Below are positions 42,648-50,507 of a stretch of 50,507 nt of DNA, piece after piece. The DNA is taken from contig CANLKN010000016.1 of assembly GCA_947491475.1 (NCBI GenBank), forward strand, positions 1 through 50,507, given 5' to 3'. The notes under the pieces are model-generated. The model was not told the origin of the DNA, ran no database searches, and saw only the letters and a program-made list of their open reading frames with translations. Positions within the stretch are counted from its first letter, which is position 1. The number at the start of each line of letters is the position of its first letter. Both the position numbers and the translations under genes were made by a program. Source of the DNA: Akkermansiaceae bacterium (lineage in GTDB: Bacteria > Verrucomicrobiota > Verrucomicrobiia > Verrucomicrobiales > Akkermansiaceae).

Positions 42648-42683
42648 GCAAGCCCGCCCGCCAACCGCGTCCGGCGGGCTTGC
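42648..42683. repeat. Hairpin GCAAGCCCGCC / GGCGGGCTTGC
   Basis: An 11-bp perfect stem (42648-42658 with 42673-42683) and 14-nt loop, in the gap between the secreted orphan and the NtrC-type gene. It could act as a terminator for the former on the minus strand, but no T-run follows. Confidence 0.5.
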
Positions 42684-42711
42684 TCGCCTAATCAAACGAG
42701 CCCAAAAGCAC

Positions 42712-44646
42712 TCAGGGATCTACGTCTTTTGCGATGGTCGATTGATGGTCCGCGAGCAGTTGCTTCAACTCGGCGGTGGCGGCGGGTGGCAGGTGGCTGA
42801 GGCGCTCAAGCGCGGTTTTGTTGAGGAAATCGCGGCTGCTGTTTTCCGAGGCGAAAAGATCGACCTCGATCAGGATGCGGGGGCCGGCGGGTGTGCTGAT
42901 GACAGGATAAAGCGGGTGGGCCGGCTTGCCATCAGGGGATGTGCGGACGCCGACGGTGGTCCAGATCTCACCGCGGTGGACGCCGGTGATGATGGGGGGC
43001 TTGGAATTGCGAGGGCTGCCGGTGATTTCGTAGCCAAGATTGCGCAGCACGGTGGTTTTGCTGTCGGGCGTTTTCAAATGCGCGGTGAGCTGCAGCGCTG
43101 TGGTGACATCGCCGCTGGCGATGGCCTTGTGCCAGGCGTCCACTGTGGTGCGCGCCTGTTCTTCGGTGGGTGGGCCGGTTTGCGGCAGGAATTCAAGTTC
43201 GGCGGATTCCGAAAAAAGTTTTCCCTGCCAGTTTTGTTGCCAGTGTTTGCTTTGTTCGTCGATCCAGCCGCGCAGGGTGTCCGCGCTTTCCTTGCGTGGC
43301 CGGGGCACCCAGAACCATCCCTGCGGGCTTTGTTCGAAGTAAAGGGTGCGCAAATCCGGCCGGTCCGGGCTGCGGGCGGCAAAAAAGTGCCAGATGGCGG
43401 CGGCTTTGCCGTCCTCGATGCGCAAAGCCAGCGGAACGATCTGCCGCCCGCCGCCGGGTTCGCGCATCGTGCGCCACAGTCGGGTGGCCTCAAGCAGGTT
43501 GTCGCGCGCGCCCGCCCCATCTTCCGCAGGGCGGATCAGCTGCAGCACTTGGGCAAGTCCGCCGCTTTGCAGGTGGCCGAGCAATCTCTCGCTAGCCGCC
43601 TGAGCGCTGGCTTCCGGTAGCGGCGGGTGTAGCTCCGACAGCTTCGCGGGAAAGGCATCGAGCAGTTCTTCGTCGATGATTTCGTCGAGCGGTGCTTCGT
43701 TTTCCGATAATTCCTGAAGGAAAACATCCGGCGGATCTACCCGCCAAAGTCCGCCGGCGGATTTGTTGAGTTCGAGGTGCAGCAACTCGATGCGCGGAGC
43801 CGCCCGAGGTGTCACGCCGCCAGTGGAATCGATGCAAGCGACTGACACCAACGCCTGACTGCCATCCTCCTCGTGGTGGACGAGCGCCCGCAGCACGTCC
43901 TTGGACATGAGCAGGCGCCACGGACGCAGCGCGCCGGCGGTGCTCACCGCGGACTCGGCTGCCTTGATGCGCAGCGACCAGTCATCGGGCAGCGGAATGG
44001 TGAGACCGCCGAGCAGTCCGAGGATTTCCGGCAGGTTGTGGCGTTCGCAAGCACTCAGGAAAAGCTCGCCGGTTTCTTCAGACCCGAGACCGCGCAAAGT
44101 GCTTTGCGGCAGACTGGCCTCGATGTTGCGGCGCATTTTTTCCACCGTTTGGTCGCGCAGGGTGGCCAGATCGAGCACCTGCTCGCGCAACATCCAGTTT
44201 TGTAATGCCGCGCAACGCTGGCGTAACGTGGTCCCGTATCCGAAGCCGCTGTTTTCAAATGATGCCGGCACCGGAGCTGCCGCCCATGCATCGCCGCGCC
44301 TCACCAGCGCCACCGGAAAAACCCGCATGCGACCGGGATCGAAACTGCCGGTCTTGCGCACCAACACCGCGGCCAGCTCTCCATCGAGCCGCACCGCGCC
44401 CGCTTCAAGCGGATCGCTGCCGAGATCCTGCGCCATGCGTTCCAAGCGCCGAGCGATCTGCCTGCGCTTGCTGGCGCTGGTCTGCACCGAGAGCGCGGTA
44501 TCGCCGCCGAGTTCCAGATTGATTTTCCGGGCACGGACTTTTTCCAGGAAATCGACGGCCGTTTCCCCGGGATCGGCGGCGGCTGCCAGCCCGAAGGCCA
44601 CCAGCGCCAGCCACAACACGCAAATCATTCTCACCACCGATGCCAT
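42712..44646 (-). CDS. Large exported hypothetical protein
   Basis: A 644-residue product with a signal peptide (hydrophobic residues 8-22, A-A-A-A-D). I recognise no domain. It has a mixed alpha/beta pattern with two repeated modules: segments such as A-A-S-E-R-L-L-G-H-L-Q-S-G-G-L and A-I-A-S-G-D-V-T-T-A-L-Q-L suggest similar helical blocks with a beta sheet between. It contains R-L-W-R-T-M-R and V-P-R-P-R-K-E-S-A-D-T-L-R-G-W. The gene stands alone between the NtrC-type and YdjM-like genes. Confidence 0.7.
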   Translation of the reverse strand: MASVVRMICVLWLALVAFGLAAAADPGETAVDFLEKVRARKINLELGGDTALSVQTSASKRRQIARRLERMAQDLGSDPLEAGAVRLDGELAAVLVRKTGSFDPGRMRVFPVALVRRGDAWAAAPVPASFENSGFGYGTTLRQRCAALQNWMLREQVLDLATLRDQTVEKMRRNIEASLPQSTLRGLGSEETGELFLSACERHNLPEILGLLGGLTIPLPDDWSLRIKAAESAVSTAGALRPWRLLMSKDVLRALVHHEEDGSQALVSVACIDSTGGVTPRAAPRIELLHLELNKSAGGLWRVDPPDVFLQELSENEAPLDEIIDEELLDAFPAKLSELHPPLPEASAQAASERLLGHLQSGGLAQVLQLIRPAEDGAGARDNLLEATRLWRTMREPGGGRQIVPLALRIEDGKAAAIWHFFAARSPDRPDLRTLYFEQSPQGWFWVPRPRKESADTLRGWIDEQSKHWQQNWQGKLFSESAELEFLPQTGPPTEEQARTTVDAWHKAIASGDVTTALQLTAHLKTPDSKTTVLRNLGYEITGSPRNSKPPIITGVHRGEIWTTVGVRTSPDGKPAHPLYPVISTPAGPRILIEVDLFASENSSRDFLNKTALERLSHLPPAATAELKQLLADHQSTIAKDVDP

Positions 44647-44697
44647 AGCCCATTTTTCTACGGAAAAAAGCCCGGATTTTCTCGCCTTGCCGCCGCC

Positions 44698-45816
44698 TCA
44701 TTCCTGCACCGACAAGAATTCCGGCAAGCTGCCCGTCACGCCGGCCAACCGCGGGATCGCCTCCCACTCGTCGCGCTTGCCGAGCATCCGCAGGCCAAGG
44801 CGGCGGAGGGTTTCAGACGGATCCGTGCGCACCGGACGGAATGCCCGCAGCCGCTCGCCATCCTGCTCCGGCAGCACGTTCCAGGCAAAAGACGGCCTAC
44901 TGTCCACCATGCCCTTCTTGGCACCCCACTCGCGGGACTCGCCGAAGCGCATGTCGCCGATCCACGCCCCCTTGGCATGCCGCCTTGCGATCCACCAACC
45001 GTCGGAAAACCATTGGATTCTCTTCACTTCCCGCAGGTCCTCCATGCCGGTTAGCGCTTCAGCACCGCGTGGGTAAACCGTCCAGCGCACCGGCGTGTCA
45101 CGGCGCTCGAACACCGTGCGGTAGCCCACCCAGAGTTCATCGCCACGATCCACCACCGAGCGCCAAAGAATGATGTTGAATGGCGTCGGCGCTTCCATCC
45201 GGCGCTCGAACTCCACTCCGCGCCGCGCCAGATCTGCCTCGAATCCGGCCGACGCTACAAATTTCATTCCCACACTCAGCATGGCATAGGCCGAGGCGAT
45301 TCCCAGACCCCACGCATTCAGTCTGCGCCGTTTCGGCAGCTGTTTTTTCGTTCGCAGGAATGCCAGCCAGACCAGCGCCACAAGCATCGGCATCGTGAAG
45401 AAGAAATCGATGATGAACAGATGGTTGAAGCCCACGCGGTATTCGGAAAACGGCCATAAGACCGAGGTGCCATACACCGTGAAACAATCGATCAAGACAT
45501 GCGTGCTCCACACCGCGAAGACAAACCAGCCGGCCCGCGCGCGGCTGATCTTATAGCGCTTCCAGAGCTTCGCCAACCATGCCGACAAGCCCCATGAAGC
45601 GAGCACCATCACCAACAACGAATGGCTGGGTCCGCGGTGCCACCACAGGTTGCCCGCGTTGTCGAGAAACGGTGCCACAAGTATATCCAGATCCGGCAGC
45701 GTGCCGAACAATGCTCCCCATGCCAGCGCCCGGTTGCCCAGCCGCTTGCCCAACATCATTTCCCCGACCGCTGCTCCCAGCGTCGCCTGTGTGAGTGAAT
45801 CCACGGCCGCAACCAT
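44698..45816 (-). CDS. YdjM-like polytopic membrane protein (putative metal-dependent hydrolase)
   Basis: A 372-residue protein. The N-terminal motif V-D-S-L-T-Q-A-T-L-G-A-A-V-G-E and then L-P-D-L-D, H-R-G-P-S-H-S and H-V-L-I-D-C-F are the family's conserved His/Asp residues, likely binding metal within a membrane domain of about four helices. The C-terminal half (residues about 185-372) is soluble and not recognised. The E. coli relative YdjM is LexA-regulated, but nothing like a LexA box is evident here. The start codon at 45816 is GTG- or ATG-ambiguous; the motif begins at residue 5. Confidence 0.8.
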   Translation of the reverse strand: MVAAVDSLTQATLGAAVGEMMLGKRLGNRALAWGALFGTLPDLDILVAPFLDNAGNLWWHRGPSHSLLVMVLASWGLSAWLAKLWKRYKISRARAGWFVFAVWSTHVLIDCFTVYGTSVLWPFSEYRVGFNHLFIIDFFFTMPMLVALVWLAFLRTKKQLPKRRRLNAWGLGIASAYAMLSVGMKFVASAGFEADLARRGVEFERRMEAPTPFNIILWRSVVDRGDELWVGYRTVFERRDTPVRWTVYPRGAEALTGMEDLREVKRIQWFSDGWWIARRHAKGAWIGDMRFGESREWGAKKGMVDSRPSFAWNVLPEQDGERLRAFRPVRTDPSETLRRLGLRMLGKRDEWEAIPRLAGVTGSLPEFLSVQE

Positions 45817-45893
45817 GCCGCATTTTCAAATTTCGCAAACCCGAAACCGCGGATTTACCAGCGGACAAGGCATCTCAAGATGGGATATTTTTC

Positions 45894-46040
45894 ACCGCAA
45901 AGCCGCAATGGTCGCAAAGGAGCGCAAAGTGGTTTTGAAATTGAGGTTTAGAATCGGCACTACACGAGGGGGCCACCTCACCACGTCCAATGATTTGGCA
46001 TGATCTCTGCGTCCCTTTGCGGCCTTTGCGGCTTTGCGGT
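45894..46040. repeat. Inverted repeat ACCGCAAAG family
   Basis: The left arm 45894-45929 begins ACCGCAAAGCCGCAATGG and the right arm 46005-46040 ends GGCTTTGCGGT, imperfect reverse complements over about 36 nt. It occupies the 303-nt gap upstream of argG, which has no gene. It may include or disturb the argG promoter. Confidence 0.75.
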
Positions 46041-46119
46041 ATTCCAATGTTTTTGATGCCCCATCTCTGTGGTCTTCACCCTTGCCCGCCGCGCCTCTTC
46101 CTGCTTGTCTCCGCGCGCC

Positions 46120-47403
46120 ATGAAAATTCTCGTCGCCTACTCGGGTGGTCTCGATACCTCCGTCCTACTCCTTTGGCTCAAACAAAGATACAACGCCGAA
46201 ATCATCGCCTACTGCGCCGATGTCGGCCAGGGCGACGAACTCGACGGCCTCGAGGCCAAAGCCCTCTCCACCGGTGCCTCCAAGTGCTACATTGGCGACC
46301 TCAAGGAGGATTTCGCGGCCAACTACATCTTCCCGATGATCCAGGCCAACGCCATCTACGAAGGCCGCTACCTGCTCGGCACCTCGATCGCCCGCCCCTG
46401 CATCACCAAGGGCATGATGGACGTCGCCATCGCCGAAGGTGCCGACGCCATCGCCCACGGAGCCACTGGCAAAGGCAACGACCAGGTGCGCTTCGAACTA
46501 TCCGCCGCCTCGCTCGCCCCGCACGTCAAATGCATCGCCCCGTGGCGCGACGCGGAGTTCCGCAAACAATTCCCCGGTCGATCGGAAATGATCGCCTATG
46601 CCGAGGCAAACAATATCCCGGTCAAGGCATCGATGAAAAAGCCTTACTCGATGGACCGCAACCTCCTGCACATCTCCTTCGAAGCCGGTGCCATGGAAGA
46701 CCCGTGGTATGACGCCACCACCCCGGCGGACAAAGACATGTATGTGCTTTCGGTTTCCCCGGAAGACGCGCCGGACCAAGCGGAATACATCGAGATCCTT
46801 TTCGAAAAAGGCAACGCCATCGGCCTCAAGCACGAAAACCTCTGCGCCATTCTCGGCGAGCTCGGCGATGTGAAATCCACCGGCCAAAAGGACGGCTACT
46901 CGCTCTTCACTCCCTACGGCATCATGCGCGTGCTCAATCTGTTAGGCGGCCGCAACGGCATCGGCCGCGTCGATATCGTGGAAAACCGCTTCGTCGGCAT
47001 GAAGTCGCGCGGCATCTATGAAACCCCCGGCGGCACGATTCTGTTAGCCGCCCACCGCGATCTCGAAACACTCGTCGTCGATCGCGAGTCGATGCACATC
47101 CGCGATTCGCTCATTCCAAAATACGCGCAACTCGTCTATAACGGCTTCTGGTTCGCACCCGAGCGCGAGGCGATCCAGGCACTGGTCAGCGAGACGCAGA
47201 AAACCGTCTCCGGCGAGGTCCGCCTCAAGCTCTACAAAGGCAACGTCATGCAAGCCGGCCGCCGCTCGCCGCACAGCATGTATTCCGAAGCCGTCGCCAC
47301 CATGGAAGGCGGCCAGGAGGAAGCCTACAACCAGGACGACGCCACCGGTTTCATCGCTCTCAACGCCCTGCGCCTCAAAGCCAGCGCGCGGCAACTGAAG
47401 TGA
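46120..47403 (+). CDS. argG: Argininosuccinate synthase
   Basis: A 427-residue enzyme joining citrulline and aspartate with ATP in arginine synthesis. The PP-loop A-Y-S-G-G-L-D-T-S is at residue 8, and [15 protein letters not shown] near 122. Other conserved stretches are [12 protein letters not shown] and R-S-P-H-S-M-Y. ATG 46120 is preceded by a weak leader; the in-frame start upstream lies in repeat-adjacent sequence and was not used. Length fits the family. Confidence 0.96.
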   Translation: MKILVAYSGGLDTSVLLLWLKQRYNAEIIAYCADVGQGDELDGLEAKALSTGASKCYIGDLKEDFAANYIFPMIQANAIYEGRYLLGTSIARPCITKGMMDVAIAEGADAIAHGATGKGNDQVRFELSAASLAPHVKCIAPWRDAEFRKQFPGRSEMIAYAEANNIPVKASMKKPYSMDRNLLHISFEAGAMEDPWYDATTPADKDMYVLSVSPEDAPDQAEYIEILFEKGNAIGLKHENLCAILGELGDVKSTGQKDGYSLFTPYGIMRVLNLLGGRNGIGRVDIVENRFVGMKSRGIYETPGGTILLAAHRDLETLVVDRESMHIRDSLIPKYAQLVYNGFWFAPEREAIQALVSETQKTVSGEVRLKLYKGNVMQAGRRSPHSMYSEAVATMEGGQEEAYNQDDATGFIALNALRLKASARQLK

Positions 47404-47598
47404 GTATCAGCATGCACGGCTGACCTGTCCTTGGTTGATTTCGGATCACGGAGCGCCTGCCCCACGAAAGCGCGGCCACGATGATCTCCTCAACCGTCAT
47501 CTTTTCCACCCACCCCAGTGATGTGAATTGGTGAAGAATTTCATGGGAAACCGCAGGACTGGGCGCTAGAAACGCCGTTGCAATCACCTATCAAGCCC

Positions 47599-48177
47599 AT
47601 GCCCCGCGTCACCATCACCGTTCCTGGAAAAAGTCCGCAGCCTTACCGCTTTCAACTCGACCGCCGTGTAGTCGCCCTAGGCCGCGGCAGCAGCAACGAC
47701 ATCGTGATTGATTGCGGCTCGGTCTCCGTTTCGCACGCGGAAATGCGCCGCATCGATGGCGGTTTCGAACTCGCCGATCTGCAATCGACCAATGGCATCA
47801 AGCTCGATGGCGAACGCCGCGAGTTGGTGCCGTTGCAGAACGGGATTTCCCTGAAACTTGGCGAGGTTGCATTTGATTTCCAGCTCAGCGAGGAAGAACT
47901 GGAGGCGCTCGCGAAGGAAAGCCAGGCTCCGAAATTCCCGCCCTTGCCGGACCCGGTGCCAAGTGAGAGCCCCCAGGAAAATCGACGGCTTAAGTCCCGT
48001 GAGCCGGTCCATCACCACGCCAGCGGCGGCAGCTGGTTTTGGCTGCTGATCCTCGCCTTGGGCGCTTTAATCTTCGGCATGGCCGTTCGTTTTGAAAAAG
48101 ACACGGGCGAAAGCTGGCTCAAAGCCGTGATCTCCCGAAGCCAGGCCGCCGACCCCGGTGGGGAGACAAAAGAGTGA
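47599..48177 (+). CDS. FHA-domain protein with C-terminal membrane helix
   Basis: A 192-residue protein. The N-terminal FHA domain (residues about 1-100) has R-V-V-A-L-G-R-G-S-S-N-D-I, V-S-V-S-H-A-E-M and L-Q-S-T-N-G-I-K-L-D-G, which recognise phosphothreonine peptides. A Pro/Glu-rich linker leads to one transmembrane helix (about 150-168), so the FHA domain is tethered to the membrane. Partner kinase and ligand are unknown. ATG 47599 is chosen over an ATG-like start 21 nt upstream because M-P-R-V-T-I-T-V begins the fold. Confidence 0.85.
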   Translation: MPRVTITVPGKSPQPYRFQLDRRVVALGRGSSNDIVIDCGSVSVSHAEMRRIDGGFELADLQSTNGIKLDGERRELVPLQNGISLKLGEVAFDFQLSEEELEALAKESQAPKFPPLPDPVPSESPQENRRLKSREPVHHHASGGSWFWLLILALGALIFGMAVRFEKDTGESWLKAVISRSQAADPGGETKE

Positions 48178-48262
48178 AAACTAGCGGCGCATGAAGCGCT
48201 GGTGTTTGGAGTTGAGTTGCCAGCCGTGGAGCTTAACTTCTCGCCCGTCTTCCAAGATTGCC

Positions 48263-49225
48263 ATGCCCTCCGCATTTCCCAAACTCCTTGCGCTCACCGT
48301 CCTGAGCTGTCTTTTTCTCACATCCGCCCAAGGCCAGGAAAGCTTCATGGTCGTCGAAGCCCACTCCGGCAAAGTCCTGGTCGCCTCGAACGCCTCCGCC
48401 AAGCGCCCGGTCGCCAGCCTTACCAAGATCGCTACCGGCGCAGTGGCCGTGGACTGGTCGGTGGCCACTGGCACTGACCTCGGCACCCTGCGCATCACCG
48501 TGCCGCAAACCATCACACTTGTCGGCGGGCCAAATCCAATGAACCTCCAGCCCGGCGACAGCCTCACCATGCGCGATGCGCTCTACTCCGCGTTGCTCGG
48601 CTCGGACAACCTGGCCGCTCTCACCATTGCCGATCACGTCGGCCGTGAAATGCTTACCGGCCGCAGCAAAGATGGCGAGCCTGTGGCCGAATTCGTAGGA
48701 GAAATGAACCGCCTCGCCAAGGCCATCGGCATGACCCAGACACGTTTCGCCAATGTGCACGGCCTCGAGCGCAAGGATGCCCGCGCCCATTCCACCGCAG
48801 CAGATATCGCCCGGCTCTCGATCTATGCGATGCGCCGAAATGCTTTTAATTTCATCGTCCGCCAACCGGATCGACAAGTCACCGTCTATGGCCCAGGCGG
48901 CACCCGCAGCTACCGAGTGCGCAACACCAACGAGTTGATCGGCCAACCGGGTATCCTTGGCATCAAAACCGGCACCACTGCCGCCGCCGGCCCCTGCGTG
49001 GCCGTATGCATGGACCGCCAGCCACTCATTCGCCAGAAACCCGATGGCACCAAGGGCGTGACCCCGCGCCGCCTGATCGTGGTGGTGCTCAATAATCCGG
49101 ACCGCTTCAACCGCGCCCGCGGACTGATCCACCAAGGCTGGGCCGTTTATGATCCATGGCTAGCCGCTGGTGCCCCATTTCGGGACCGCCGCCGCGAGTT
49201 TCTCACCGTGCCCGATCCAAGTTGA
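48263..49225 (+). CDS. D-alanyl-D-alanine carboxypeptidase family protein (S11)
   Basis: A 320-residue exported penicillin-binding-protein-fold enzyme. Signal peptide 1-23. Catalytic S-x-x-K is S-L-T-K (Ser52, Lys55), S-x-N is S-D-N (114-116) and K-T-G lies in G-I-K-T-G-T-T near 232. It trims stem peptides of peptidoglycan in the periplasm. No membrane anchor tail is obvious at the C-terminus, unlike E. coli DacA. The start at 48263 gives the signal peptide; an upstream frame reads into unrelated sequence. Confidence 0.9.
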   Translation: MPSAFPKLLALTVLSCLFLTSAQGQESFMVVEAHSGKVLVASNASAKRPVASLTKIATGAVAVDWSVATGTDLGTLRITVPQTITLVGGPNPMNLQPGDSLTMRDALYSALLGSDNLAALTIADHVGREMLTGRSKDGEPVAEFVGEMNRLAKAIGMTQTRFANVHGLERKDARAHSTAADIARLSIYAMRRNAFNFIVRQPDRQVTVYGPGGTRSYRVRNTNELIGQPGILGIKTGTTAAAGPCVAVCMDRQPLIRQKPDGTKGVTPRRLIVVVLNNPDRFNRARGLIHQGWAVYDPWLAAGAPFRDRRREFLTVPDPS

Positions 49226-49255
49226 TGTCATATCTTTCCAACTGAAGCCCATATC

Positions 49256-49741
49256 ATGTCCAACGATCCCTTGCTCGAACTGCTCCGGCGCAAAGCGCGC
49301 TTTACCCACCAGGAACTCGCCGATCTCCTCTCCCAGGACGCTGAGTCCGTGTCCAAGCGCGTCGCCACATGGGAAACCAACGGCACCATCCTCGGATACC
49401 ATGCCGTAATCGACCCCGAAGCCGCCGGCGACACCTCGGTTTCGGCATTCATTGAGGTCAAACTCACGCCCGAACGCGGCGGCGGTTTCGACCGCCTGGC
49501 AATGCGCGTCGCACGCTTCGACCCCGTGGTTTCATGTTATCTGGCCAGCGGCGGCTATGATCTGATGGTCGTTGTGGAAGGCGGCGATCTGCGCGAAGTG
49601 GCGCGCTTCGTTTCGGAAAAACTCAGCTCGCTGGAAGGAGTGCTCTCCACCGCAACCCACTTCCGCCTCAAGACCTACAAGGAAAACGGCTTCCTGTTCG
49701 AAAGCGAGCCAAGCCCCGATCGCCTCGCGGTTTCTCCCTAA
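49256..49741 (+). CDS. Lrp/AsnC-family transcriptional regulator
   Basis: A 161-residue protein. An N-terminal winged helix-turn-helix (residues about 5-55, H-Q-E-L-A-D-L-L-S-Q-D-A-E-S-V-S-K-R) and a C-terminal RAM ligand-binding domain (about 60-150, with A-F-I-E-V-K-L-T and Y-L-A-S-G-G-Y-D-L-M-V-V-V). It may respond to an amino acid or related metabolite. Start ATG 49256; it follows the carboxypeptidase by 30 nt. Target genes are not visible in the window. Confidence 0.9.
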   Translation: MSNDPLLELLRRKARFTHQELADLLSQDAESVSKRVATWETNGTILGYHAVIDPEAAGDTSVSAFIEVKLTPERGGGFDRLAMRVARFDPVVSCYLASGGYDLMVVVEGGDLREVARFVSEKLSSLEGVLSTATHFRLKTYKENGFLFESEPSPDRLAVSP

Positions 49742-49989
49742 GCCTTGAACCAACAGTCGGAGCAAGGTCGCATGACGGCCAGCCCGGTGTCACTCGCGCA
49801 GCCACCATGGCCTGTCATTTTCAGGAATGGAATGATGGGCGAAGACACCCGCGCTACGATCGCCTCACGGCTGCGGCTTGATCATGTCTTTGCATTGAAC
49901 CACGCTTTTCGGGTCATGTCCCTGGATGGCGATGGTCCCATTTCCAAGCTTGCGGCCCGGCATGTTGCCCACGTTAAATAAATAATTAC

Positions 49990-50259
49990 TCATGCATTGC
50001 GGCGGCGGCGGAGGAGTCCGGCGGTGAGAAGGAGCCCAGCCAGTGCGGTGCTTGGCTCGGGGATGGCTGTCCAAACCAACTGCCCTTGAGTAGCGTCGAA
50101 ACTGAAACTGCCTCCCGGGTAGTAGGGGGTGTATTGCGAGTCATCGACATCAAAGACCAGCAAGCTGCCGGAACCGATTGTAGCCAGGGTTTCACCAAAC
50201 ACCTGCCAGCGCTGATCCAAATCCCAAAAAGCGGAATCGGTAAAATCAACGGCATTAAA
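49990..50259 (-). pseudogene. PEP-CTERM protein fragment (C-terminal end), cut by an element
   Basis: The reading frame, open from about 50259 to the stop at 49990, gives roughly 88 residues ending P-E-P-S-T-A, a hydrophobic helix (L-A-G-L-L-L-T-A-G-L-L) and R-R-R-R-N-A, a full PEP-CTERM sorting signal. Before it lie F-S-F-D-A-T-Q-G-Q-L-V-W-T and F-D-V-D-D-S-Q-Y, a beta-rich secreted-protein pattern. A stop occurs just upstream at 50260-50262, exactly where an AT-rich element begins at 50263. No start or signal peptide is visible, so the gene is truncated. Confidence 0.65.
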
Positions 50260-50262
50260 TTA

Positions 50263-50507
50263 GAGCCTGTCCCAGAATCGGCGATCCCTTGATGGATAGG
50301 GATTTGGACAAAGAAAAAAGTAGGCATGAGAGCCTAAAAAGACTCCCATGCCTGAAATTCGGGCCTTATGATTTGTGATTTGTTTAGCCCAAGTTTCTTA
50401 AACTCTAACAGAATTAGTTATTTTAGACGCAAATCGCGTCGTTTTTAGGCGAAAAAAGCCATAAGTCGTTGATAATTGACTCGAAAAGTCGTTTTGTAGT
50501 GCCTAAC
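50263..50507. mobile_element. Probable left end of an insertion element, truncated by window end
   Basis: Base composition drops sharply in GC. The segment begins GAGCCTGTCCCAGAATC, resembling terminal sequences of some insertion sequences, then has a 6-bp hairpin (ATCCCT/AGGGAT, 50284-50303) and an inverted repeat AGGCATGAGAGCCT / AGACTCCCATGCCT with two mismatches (50322-50353). No transposase coding is seen before the edge. Confidence 0.4.

Noticed and set aside
1..50507. CRISPR arrays, tRNA and rRNA genes
   Set aside because: I saw no regularly spaced direct repeats and no convincing tRNA or rRNA sequence anywhere in the window, on reading alone without a covariance search.

Overview
The window is a roughly 62% GC stretch of a Gram-negative bacterial chromosome. 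It most likely comes from the Verrucomicrobiota (order Verrucomicrobiales, Luteolibacter- or Haloferula-like). The evidence is a fused LpxC-FabZ gene together with lpxK, an RNase HIII, PEP-CTERM sorting tails, a split nuo cluster, and many short palindromic intergenic repeats. The taxonomic call is inference from gene content; no search was run.

Left edge (1-2106): a diversity-generating retroelement (DGR). The window opens inside the last codons of the target gene, which ends G-F-R-V-A followed directly by a PEP-CTERM tail. Then come avd, a HicB-like and a HicA-like gene, the reverse transcriptase, and an Asn(AAC)-rich template repeat whose 3' end matches the first 17 bases of the window exactly. 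avd, hicB, hicA and the RT overlap end to end by 4-8 nt, so a toxin-antitoxin pair is built into the DGR operon. The RT has an internal frame-breaking deletion and looks dead. This is the most unusual system in the window.

2107-17037: an orphan membrane protein, then a complex I cluster nuoB-C-D-I-H-J-K-L-M-M'-N. It has two tandem nuoM genes and a NuoL with an apparently lengthened lateral helix, the signature of a complex I with four antiporter-like pump subunits. nuoA and nuoEFG are absent here. Four consecutive junctions (C/D, D/I, I/H, H/J) each carry a different palindromic repeat. A DUF2157/GDYXXLXY membrane pair follows.

17282-31862: pyruvate carboxylase (minus strand); an ECF sigma factor operon (sigma, anti-sigma, secreted protein, DUF1573 protein, rhodanese-like protein); lpxC-fabZ (minus); purM and a long purF-like gene; lpxK; RNase HIII; an HU/IHF-like protein; an RlpA-like lipoprotein.

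31930-45816 (nearly all minus strand): a CNNM/CorC transporter, FmdB-like zinc ribbon, rpsN, a SprT-like protein, then a 700-nt graveyard of gene fragments. After it come an HtrA-like lipoprotein that seems to have lost its catalytic triad, dapB, a large TPR protein, upp, a sigma-54 activator whose receiver lacks the phospho-acceptor Asp, a large secreted orphan and a YdjM-like membrane protein.

46120-50507: argG, an FHA-domain membrane protein, a D-Ala-D-Ala carboxypeptidase, an Lrp/AsnC regulator, and a PEP-CTERM gene remnant cut off at what looks like the end of an AT-rich insertion element that runs out of the window.
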